64,000 nucleotides of DNA. It comes from Roseiconus nitratireducens. GTDB taxonomy: Bacteria > Planctomycetota > Planctomycetia > Pirellulales > Pirellulaceae. The notes beneath the pieces were generated by a model, which saw only the letters and a list, made by a program, of their open reading frames with translations, was not told the DNA's origin and made no database searches. The DNA is taken from contig NZ_VWOX01000006.1 in NCBI RefSeq assembly GCF_008629675.1, positions 397,477 through 461,476 on the forward strand. Direction: 5' to 3'. The position numbers were made by a program, and so were the translations under genes. Below are positions 50,901-57,005 of this stretch, piece after piece (position 1 is the stretch's first letter; the number at the start of each line of letters is the position of its first letter).

Positions 50901-51441
50901 CGAGCACTTCGGTTTGGATGCCCGCGATGTCGATATCTGGATGGGCACGCTTTCCAAGTCGGCTGCGTCCTGCGGTGGCTACATTGCCGGCAGCAGTGCC
51001 TTGGTCGAATTGCTTCGGTACACCGCCCCCGGATTCGTTTTCAGCGTGGGAATGCCGCCTGCACAGGTCGCCGCGGCGATTGCAGCGTTGGACACGCTGG
51101 AGAAGGAACCCCAACGGGTCGAACGGTTGCGAGAACGCAGCAAACTGTTTCTGCGGCTTTGCCAGGAAGCGGGACTGGACACCGGTGCGAGTGAGGGGAC
51201 TCCAGTGATCCCAGTCATCACCGGAAATTCCATGCTGGCGTTGCGATTGTCCAACCGATTGAAAGCCGACGGCATCAACGTTCAACCGATTCTGTATCCG
51301 GCCGTCGACGAGTCAGCGGCCCGATTGCGATTCTTCGTCACCAGCGAGCACTCCGAAGCTCAAATTCGCTATGCGGTCGAGCGGACCGCTCATCACCTTT
51401 CTGAACTCGGATACGAGATCAAGAGCACGGTCGCTTCCTGA
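47956..51441 (+). CDS. Trimodular fatty acyl-AMP ligase / acyl carrier / alpha-oxoamine synthase
   Basis: Three enzyme units are fused. First, an ANL-family fatty acyl-AMP ligase (48025 to about 49800) with LLYPPGLDFI, a P-loop-like TSGSTGSPKGVM and RTGDLGFLYQGQLYVSGR. Second, a carrier domain around 49880-50090, with the phosphopantetheine serine in LGLDSLERLEI (codon 49972-49974). Third, a PLP-dependent alpha-oxoamine synthase (about 50290-51420) with SYNYLGLSGHP, SASRLVSGEKPIHGELE, DALAHNS, DEAHSFG and the PLP lysine in GTLSKSAAS (codon 50956-50958). The chain should activate a fatty acid, load it on the carrier and condense it with an amino acid, releasing CO2, to give a long-chain amino ketone. 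The start is unresolved (ATG 47956, TTG 47911, TTG 48013 or GTG 48025). Confidence 0.88.
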   Translation: MGACIARTRGIRLQVPPRSLVYFVDFQQFFGDVAPPTDHYVSILEHWANHRADSVAFRFTDVETLDQAFTFSELWDQVRALAGYMQGRCRIRPGDRVLLLYPPGLDFIVGFFACHAAGAIAVPAFPPRSNRKASRIRSIVVDADAKWALTTTGIAERLTGQTWHEDLVGVQVLGTDSPACRDLPRYRPQAIDPSTLAVLQYTSGSTGSPKGVMLTQKNLVANAQLIWHAFEPKRETVGLSWLPTYHDMGLVGGILMPLFLGCTNVLMSPMTFLQRPVRWLRAITKYGVTITGGPNFAYQLCVDKIAPHEMEGLNLSTLDIAFNGAEPIRPNTLEAFRQKFEPYQFRSSASLPCYGMAETTLIVTGGPSEPRPIMQSFDRTELDQKHVVPIADDNPAARRLVGCGAVLPGETVLIVDPQTCEPLAEDQIGEIWVDSPSVGAGYYNRKEATERTFKAMTTDQRGPFLRTGDLGFLYQGQLYVSGRLKDMIIVRGVNRYPQDIEETVEQASSVVQAGAVGAFAMEHDGREQLAIVAETVRIRDVDWDSEIQAIRRAVTQEHDLPPDAVYLVRNSSVPKTSSGKIQRHACLHAVKDEELKLIAKWVRWEEATGSPFLSDSAPMMKAAASRNGEAVDEADINPLVVAAIQYHVRSVAGERATRLTLETNIVLDLGLDSLERLEIARNLERTFGGRFPEQVLDEIETIGQTALAIQRYLPPGADARAEAMLSGNTSMQRATADRPAIDTPAPESPKVEPEDDVEQFAEYRRLKTTMEQMRMTGVPNPYFSVHESIVADTTIINGQELISFASYNYLGLSGHPSVSKAAADAVQKYGTSVSASRLVSGEKPIHGELERKIADWIGVDDAILMVGGHATNETTIGHLVGEGDLILHDALAHNSIVQGALLSGARRRPFPHNDYQALDRILTEVRSRYRRVLIIIEGVYSMDGDFSNVPAFIEVKQRHRALLMVDEAHSFGTMGKTGHGMAEHFGLDARDVDIWMGTLSKSAASCGGYIAGSSALVELLRYTAPGFVFSVGMPPAQVAAAIAALDTLEKEPQRVERLRERSKLFLRLCQEAGLDTGASEGTPVIPVITGNSMLALRLSNRLKADGINVQPILYPAVDESAARLRFFVTSEHSEAQIRYAVERTAHHLSELGYEIKSTVAS

Positions 51442-51451
51442 GGATCCCGTC

Positions 51452-51519
51452 CCCTGTGCGGACTGGAACCCTGTGCGGACTGGAACCCTGTGCGGACTGG
51501 CTCCCTGTGCGAACTGCCC
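51452..51519. repeat. Four tandem 17-base repeats
   Basis: Units CCCTGTGCGGACTGGAA occur at 51452, 51469, 51486 and 51503; the first two are identical and the last two are degenerate. The array lies directly after the stop of the trimodular gene and between it and convergent rsmG. No coding or RNA function is evident. Confidence 0.85.
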
Positions 51520-51663
51520 CCGTGTGCACTGAACCCGGATGCCGACCGAGTTTGCTCAGCCGGAAGACAGTGGGCCCGGCCGGCCGCGAACCGGGGCAGT
51601 GCTGCTCGCCGGCGAGTGGTCTTGCGACCCTGATCGCGGCAACGGCGGACTTCGAAGAGCCAT

Positions 51664-52395
51664 CTAGTTGCCGACGGTCAGCACGCGGCCTTTGGGCCAG
51701 ATTTGAATGATCACTCCCTGATCCGACGAAGAATCGGAGTCCGCGTCTGCGTCGGAGTCCGCCTCGTCGGCCGCGGGTCGATCGTCCGACGGGGGCTCGT
51801 CGCCCAACGGGTACGAAGCGACTTTCCGCATCTGCAACTCGTTCATCAGCCCCAGGTGTCGGGCTTCGTTCCGTTCCTCAACCCACCGCGGACCTTTGAT
51901 CAACAGCATGCGATCGATGTTCGTCCAATGGGGCTCGATCCAGCGGCACAACTTGGCCACGCTGCCGACCGCACGACAGACCAGCGTGCTGAACCGAAAG
52001 TCGTCCAACAGGTCCTCGCCGCGGGAAGCGTAAACGGGAACCGGCAGTCCCAATTCGTCGATCATTTCGCTGAGGACCTTGGCCCGCTTGGCGACCGATT
52101 CGGCCAAAGAGACGTCCAGATCGTCTCGCAAGATTGCCAGGGGAATCCCGGGCACGCCGTTGCCGCTGCCCAAATCCAGCACTTCCTCCCCGGGGGACAA
52201 GAGGGGCGCCAATTGGAGGCAATCTCTCAGGTCCCTTCCGACGAACAGGTCCCAGGTGGTGTGCCGCGTCAAGTTCAGTTGCTCGTTCCATCGCCACATC
52301 GCCAACACGTAGGACTGCAGACGCTGGGCGACTTCCTCATCCAATTCGATCGAGCGGGATTGGAGCGCGGCGGCAAAATCTGGATCCAAGGACAT
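51664..52395 (-). CDS. rsmG: 16S rRNA m7G527 methyltransferase RsmG
   Basis: The 243-residue protein starts MSLDPDFAAALQSRSIELD (ATG at 52395) and has the RsmG hallmarks MWRWNEQLNLTR, the SAM motif VLDLGSGNGVPGIPLAI and FSTLVCRAVGSVAKL. RsmG methylates G527 of 16S rRNA. Near the C terminus an acidic low-complexity stretch of about 30 residues (rich in Asp, Ser and Ala; DSDADADSDSSSDQG) is inserted before the last strand VIIQIWPKGR. Most RsmG proteins lack this insert. The longer frame back to 52527 adds no conserved sequence. It is divergent from the WYL regulator. Confidence 0.94.
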   Translation of the reverse strand: MSLDPDFAAALQSRSIELDEEVAQRLQSYVLAMWRWNEQLNLTRHTTWDLFVGRDLRDCLQLAPLLSPGEEVLDLGSGNGVPGIPLAILRDDLDVSLAESVAKRAKVLSEMIDELGLPVPVYASRGEDLLDDFRFSTLVCRAVGSVAKLCRWIEPHWTNIDRMLLIKGPRWVEERNEARHLGLMNELQMRKVASYPLGDEPPSDDRPAADEADSDADADSDSSSDQGVIIQIWPKGRVLTVGN

Positions 52396-52874
52396 GGCAG
52401 GACAGTTGTTTGGAGAGTGGGTCAACGATGACAACGCTATGATGATGCAGACGCTTCGATTTGGGAACATAGCGCTCGCGGTCCGCATCTGTGACTCTGG
52501 GACCGTCCCTTCCATCGATCCGTCCACCCGTCAATGGATCGCCAGCTCAGACTTGCCCGCTCCAGACTTGCCCGCTCAGGCCCGCCCGCTCAGGCCTGCC
52601 CGCTCAGGCCCGGTGCCACATTCACGCGGTGCCCGCTGGCCGTTACCGCACCTTGAAGGCCGTGATCTCGAAGCGCTGGCGAATACGGATCGCGGCCACT
52701 GCTCATTCCGGCCAAGGGCGTCTAGAATCAGGATCCGGGTAGAATCAGAGTCCGGGGTTCCGGCATTCGGCGTAGCACCGCCCGAACGGACGACTGGCCG
52801 TCCCACCGGTTGCATTCACATTCCGTTTCCGGATCCCGTTCGACACTTCATCCAGGCAAGGAAACGCTACTCCG
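52396..52874. other. Intergenic region between divergent genes, with tandem repeats
   Basis: These 479 bases between rsmG (minus) and the WYL gene (plus) hold the tandem array described separately at 52549-52613. Both promoters should lie here. I see no supported gene. Confidence 0.4.
52549..52613. repeat. Tandem 14-base repeats
   Basis: Four units of about 14 bases occur in a row: AGACTTGCCCGCTCC, AGACTTGCCCGCTC, AGGCCCGCCCGCTC and AGGCCTGCCCGCTC, followed by a partial fifth. They lie between divergent genes. The sequence differs from the two neighbouring arrays, so they are not one dispersed family. Confidence 0.8.
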
Positions 52875-53885
52875 ATGGCACGAAATGAACAGCTGATTCG
52901 GCAGCACAAACTCTTACAGTTGCTGGAATTGTCTCGCTTCGGACGAACCCTGGAAGAGTTGCGGGCGGATCTGGTGGCCGATCTCGGGTTGAGCAAATTG
53001 CACGAGCGTACGGTACGCCGGGACATCGAAGCGTTGCAAGCAGCTGGTTTTGACATCCAATCCGAAACGGTCCAGCGAGGCCGCGTTTTCAAACTGGGCC
53101 AGAACACCACTGACGTGCACGAAATTGGCATCTCGGCAACCGAATTGATCGCACTATCAATCGGCCGGGAACTGCTGTACCCGCTGATGGGCACTCAATA
53201 CTGGCGGGGCATCGAAACCTTTTGGAACAAAGTCCAAGAAGCTGTCCCCAACGGCGTTTTCGACCACTATGCCCGCTATCGTGCCGCACTGCACGTGTTC
53301 GGTTCACCGAACAAATCCTATGAGCGTCAGGAGGGCATGCTGAAGACGATCAACCGTGCCATTTTGGAACATCGGGTCGTCGAGATCGAATATCAATCGA
53401 TCGGAAAACCGGTGTCCACTCGCAAAATCGAACCCTACGGTTTGGCGGTCTACCAAAGCAGCATTTACGTCGTCGCAGCGGCACCGGAGATTGCCGACAG
53501 CAAGGAGCGTTTGCGGAACTGGAAGCTTGATCGCTTTCATCACGCCAAGTTGCTCGATGAATATTTCAAACCCGATCCAAAGATCGACCTTTCCAAACAT
53601 CTTGGACGAAGCATCGGGATCTTTTCCGGTGACTCGCCGGCCACGGTCAAAATCAAACTCGGCCGCCGCAGCGCATCCTACCTCAGCGAGGATCCCTGGC
53701 ACCCCGAACAGACACTCGACCGTGTCGACGACGAGGCCACGATTCTGACGGTCCCCGCGTCGCATCCACGCGAGTTGCTGCCGAAGGTGCTCGCGTTGGG
53801 AGCCGACGCAGAAGTTCTTGAGCCGGAAGAATTCCGAAAAACGGTCGCCGACACCGTCCAGGCCATGGCCGACGCCTACCAGTGA
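52875..53885 (+). CDS. HTH-WYL transcriptional regulator (YafY-like)
   Basis: The 336-residue protein has an N-terminal winged helix (LLQLLELSRFGRTLEELRADL, then HERTVRRDIEALQAAGFDI). A WYL-type ligand-binding domain follows, with VVEIEYQSIGK and KIEPYGLAVYQSSIYVVAA near residues 175-215, and a WCX-like C-terminal part (TVKIKLGRRSASYLSE). These regulators respond to small ligands or nucleic acids. AAGGAAA lies upstream of the ATG at 52875. Its targets are unknown. It is not next to a phage-defence cassette, although many WYL proteins are. Confidence 0.92.
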   Translation: MARNEQLIRQHKLLQLLELSRFGRTLEELRADLVADLGLSKLHERTVRRDIEALQAAGFDIQSETVQRGRVFKLGQNTTDVHEIGISATELIALSIGRELLYPLMGTQYWRGIETFWNKVQEAVPNGVFDHYARYRAALHVFGSPNKSYERQEGMLKTINRAILEHRVVEIEYQSIGKPVSTRKIEPYGLAVYQSSIYVVAAAPEIADSKERLRNWKLDRFHHAKLLDEYFKPDPKIDLSKHLGRSIGIFSGDSPATVKIKLGRRSASYLSEDPWHPEQTLDRVDDEATILTVPASHPRELLPKVLALGADAEVLEPEEFRKTVADTVQAMADAYQ

Positions 53886-53897
53886 TGGCTGGACGAT

Positions 53898-54008
53898 CAG
53901 TCTGGGCCACGCCCGCCAGTCTGGGCCACGCACGCATCCTCCTGGCTTCAAATTCCTGGCTTCAAATTCCTGGCTTCAAATTCCTGGTTTCAATTCCTGG
54001 TTTCAATT
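53898..54008. repeat. Compound short tandem repeats
   Basis: Two copies of CAGTCTGGGCCACGC occur at 53898 and 53917. Five further units follow without a gap between them: three of CCTGGCTTCAAATT (from 53941, 14 bases each) and two of CCTGGTTTCAATT (from 53983, 13 bases each). The block follows the stop of the WYL gene and precedes a terminator hairpin. Confidence 0.85.
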
Positions 54009-54019
54009 CCTGGCCGCAA

Positions 54020-54054
54020 AACGAAAACACCCGAGCCATCCAAAGGCTCGGGTG
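54020..54054 (-). terminator. Rho-independent terminator, minus strand
   Basis: A perfect ten-base stem CACCCGAGCC/GGCTCGGGTG (54028-54037 with 54045-54054) has a seven-base loop. On the minus strand it is followed by TTTTCGTTTT. It lies downstream of the small zinc-ribbon gene. On the plus strand the stem follows the WYL gene and may also stop that transcript, although no T-run follows there. Confidence 0.8.
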
Positions 54055-54121
54055 ATCATGTTTGACAATCGTGTCACGGGCCGCCAACGCCAGGACAGGT
54101 CGGCGTCGGTGGACTCCCGGC

Positions 54122-54373
54122 TCAACTCAGGTTGGCAGTCGATCTCCCCACGGACAATGCCGCCTGGCTGCGGACCAACGCGGATTCAACCCGAGCCATC
54201 AGTCGATCGCTTTCATCCACCTGACCGACGGATTCGTCGTTCGCCATCGCAACAAACTCGGCGTTGCAGTGACGGCACGCGACCGTGCGACCCAACAGGG
54301 AACTACGGATCTGGATTCGCCGACCACACGTCGGGCAAGAACGCGAGAATCGTATGAGCGTTGTGGAATTCAT
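54122..54373 (-). CDS. Small zinc-ribbon protein
   Basis: An 83-residue protein with paired cysteines CPTCGRR and CRHCNAEF separated by 17 residues, typical of small planctomycete zinc-ribbon proteins. The ATG at 54373 has GGAG six bases upstream; the longer frame back to 54493 begins with a highly basic stretch and is not supported. The remainder is helical and acidic (DESVGQVDESDRLMARVESAL). The function is unknown; DNA, RNA or protein binding is possible. The terminator at 54020-54054 follows the gene. Confidence 0.75.
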   Translation of the reverse strand: MNSTTLIRFSRSCPTCGRRIQIRSSLLGRTVACRHCNAEFVAMANDESVGQVDESDRLMARVESALVRSQAALSVGRSTANLS

Positions 54374-54660
54374 GTGCCACTCCAGAAGAGAAGGTTCCGA
54401 ATCGGACGGGCAACAAGGGAAGAAAATACCCCTTCGCCGGCCGCTAATCAAGCGAAAAATGCCGAAAAGCGATCTTCGCCAGCGTCGTCTCAAGCGATTT
54501 CCGCCGAAAGCCCCGTGTTTCGACGGCTGATAGTTTGATAGACACTTGCCGAGCCTTGCCCGTTCGCGCCCTCAACTGTGGCCAGTCCGAGACTGATTTG
54601 CAAGCCGCTTTCCCCGAAATCCGAACCACCAGCAAAACCCTCGGCCAGGGGGGAGTCACC

Positions 54661-55308
54661 ATGTCGCCCTCCTCCGACGCTGTTTTCATCTCGGTCGATG
54701 GCATCGATGGGGTCGGCAAATCGACTCAGATCGCCGCGCTGACCGACTGGCTGACGGCCGCCGGCTACGCCCCGGTGCTAACGCGAGACCCCGGAAGCAG
54801 TCAAATCGGGCTCAAGCTGCGATCGCTGCTTTTGGACGGCCGACTACAAATGCATCGCCGTACCGAGGCAATGCTGTTCATGGCCAGCCGATGTGAAATG
54901 GTCGAAACGACGATTCGCCCCGCATTGGCCGAGGGACACTGCGTCATCTCCGATCGTTTCCTTCTGGCCAACGTCGTCTATCAGAGCATCGCGTCGGACG
55001 GCTCAGGCGTTCCCCCGGACCTACTATGGCAACTGGGCGACTTGGCCAACGGCGGCCTGCGACCGGACCTGACGCTGCTGCTGGACATGCCGGCAGCCGA
55101 ATCCCTGCGACGGATCGACCGCCCCGCCGACCGAATGGAATCCCGGGGGATCGAGTACATGGAGGCGGTGCGTCAGGCATTCCTTCAGCAGCTGCCTCGG
55201 GCCAGCGATGCGACCGCCGTGATCGCGGCCGAGCAGCCGGTGGAGCGGGTCACCCAGGCCGTGCGTGAAGCGGTCCAGAGTTTCCTGCAGCAGAAACGTC
55301 CCCGGTAG
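54661..55308 (+). CDS. tmk: Thymidylate kinase
   Basis: The 215-residue protein has the P-loop SVDGIDGVGKSTQ, the TRDPGSSQIG motif (DPGSS in place of the usual EPGGT), the SDRFLLANVVYQ motif and a DLTLLLDMPAAESLRRI segment. It phosphorylates dTMP to dTDP in the cytoplasm. The ATG at 54661 is chosen because GGGGGGAG lies five bases upstream; the longer frame from 54535 has no family residues. The Glu-to-Asp change in the substrate motif is the only oddity. It is divergent from the zinc-ribbon gene and convergent with a sulfatase. Confidence 0.93.
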   Translation: MSPSSDAVFISVDGIDGVGKSTQIAALTDWLTAAGYAPVLTRDPGSSQIGLKLRSLLLDGRLQMHRRTEAMLFMASRCEMVETTIRPALAEGHCVISDRFLLANVVYQSIASDGSGVPPDLLWQLGDLANGGLRPDLTLLLDMPAAESLRRIDRPADRMESRGIEYMEAVRQAFLQQLPRASDATAVIAAEQPVERVTQAVREAVQSFLQQKRPR

Positions 55309-55310
55309 CG

Positions 55311-56846
55311 CTATTCATATTGCCACTTCAGGATCCACGGGTCGTCGTACTTTTTCTGCATCGCCTTCAGTTTTTCTTTGTACTCTTCCAGTACATCAGC
55401 ATGACCGCTGCTGTCCGCCAGATTCGTTGATTCATTGGGGTCCGTCTGCATGTCATACAGCTCGAACTCCGGGCGTTGGACGTATCTTCCAACGGTCATT
55501 TGACCGTAGGGCGCATCGTCCCCTTTGGCCAGCTGCGCCTGCCAACTGCTGGCAGCCCAAAGATCCGACGCGAACGGAAACGGAAGCGGATAGGCGATGT
55601 TCCAAATCAATTTGTAATGCTTGTCGCGCACAACACGCATCGGGTAATACATCTGGATTTCATGAAACGTGTGCGAGGCCATGATCGCCTCATGATGCGA
55701 CTGACTCGGATCGGCTAGCAGGTGCATCCAAGTCTGACCGTGATAGGAAGCGAATGGCTTGTTCCCATCGCGATTCTCGTTAACAGCCTCATCACGCTCG
55801 CGCCAAAAATTGTCCGGATCCAGCATGTTCTTCGGTCGGTTCTTTTCTCGATCCAATCCGCCGGCAAAGTCCAGCAGACTGGGCGTGATATCGATGTGGC
55901 TGACCAATGCCTCGGTCTCTTTGCCTCGCTGATCCGAATAAGGGTCGCGAACCACGAAGGGAACTTTCAGGCCGCCCTCATACACGGTCGTCTTTCCACC
56001 GGCAAACGCCATCCCGTGGTCGCTGGTGAACACGATCATCGTTTTGTCGTACAGATCCGCTTCCTTCAGGATTTCGACCAGCCGTGCCACGCCGGCATCG
56101 ACTCGGGAGCAAGACTGGTAGTAGTTGGCCAGCTCCTCTCGCGTTTCAATCGTGTCGGGGAGAAACGGCGGCACAACCACTTCCGCCGGATCGTAGAAGA
56201 CTTCGTCGACCCCGGGATAGGCACCGCGGTTCGGCTTGTTGCCAAACAAATCGGGCTTCAACGCCTGCTCGCTGGACTGATCCTTGCCGCCGCCACGGTG
56301 GGGATCCGAGGTGGCGAAGTACAAGAAGAAAGGACGGTCATCGCTCGCGTCCGTCAAGAATTCTCGCGATTTCTCCGCCATCTCAACGGCGTTGCGAGAA
56401 TTCCCACGCAGGTAGGTTTCGTAGTGATAAACGGTTTCCGGCGCAACGTGGTACTTTCCGATCTGCCCAGTGCGGTACCCCGCTCGCTGCATCACACGCG
56501 GCAACGATAGAGAAACCACGTCGTGAAAGGATGCGAATTTGTGATAGTGGTGCTGGTGTCCGAATTGACCATTGCGATGGTTGTGCAACCCGCTCATCAC
56601 CACGCTACGACTGGCGCTGCACGATGCAGTCGTCGCAAAGGCGTTGCGAAACACCAGCCCGTCCGCAGCAATCGCGTCAATCGCCGGGGTCTTGGCGACG
56701 GGGTCGCCATAACATCCCAACGTCGGACTTTGGTCATCCGTGATGATAAAAATGACATTTCGCTCCGCGCCACGACTGTTGTTGCCGGTGAAACCAAGCA
56801 CGCACAACAAGCTGACGCAGAGGGGAATCCAGAAACGCTGTGGCAT
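55311..56846 (-). CDS. Secreted sulfatase, heparan N-sulfatase-like
   Basis: The 511-residue protein has a signal peptide (RFWIPLCVSLLCVLGFTG, cleavage near SRGAE). Sulfatase landmarks follow: IITDDQSPTLGCYG, the formylglycine motif CSASR starting at Cys76, GKYHVAPE, and TSDHGMAFAGGKTTVYEGG near residue 285. The CxASR form of the motif and the overall pattern suggest an N-sulfoglucosamine-type sulfohydrolase (S1_8-like), which removes sulfate from aminosugars. The substrate here is not shown. It converges with tmk, only two bases away. The hybrid histidine kinase gene ends 159 bases upstream on the same strand. Confidence 0.94.
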   Translation of the reverse strand: MPQRFWIPLCVSLLCVLGFTGNNSRGAERNVIFIITDDQSPTLGCYGDPVAKTPAIDAIAADGLVFRNAFATTASCSASRSVVMSGLHNHRNGQFGHQHHYHKFASFHDVVSLSLPRVMQRAGYRTGQIGKYHVAPETVYHYETYLRGNSRNAVEMAEKSREFLTDASDDRPFFLYFATSDPHRGGGKDQSSEQALKPDLFGNKPNRGAYPGVDEVFYDPAEVVVPPFLPDTIETREELANYYQSCSRVDAGVARLVEILKEADLYDKTMIVFTSDHGMAFAGGKTTVYEGGLKVPFVVRDPYSDQRGKETEALVSHIDITPSLLDFAGGLDREKNRPKNMLDPDNFWRERDEAVNENRDGNKPFASYHGQTWMHLLADPSQSHHEAIMASHTFHEIQMYYPMRVVRDKHYKLIWNIAYPLPFPFASDLWAASSWQAQLAKGDDAPYGQMTVGRYVQRPEFELYDMQTDPNESTNLADSSGHADVLEEYKEKLKAMQKKYDDPWILKWQYE

Positions 56847-57005
56847 TGAAAGACACTGGGGGGAGAGTGGGAAGGAAGTCCGACGACGGAATCTCCACTC
56901 GGGGAGAATTGCCGGGAGTTCATTCTAGATCAGACCGCAGTGTCCTGCTGGGAAACCGCAAGAGGATGCCAGCTTGTCGCAGCCTCGTATCGGCAGCGTC
57001 CCATG

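Noticed and set aside
52875..53885. WYL regulator as a marker of a phage-defence island
   Set aside because: Neighbours are rsmG, a small zinc-ribbon protein and tmk; no defence gene, integrase or transposase is nearby.
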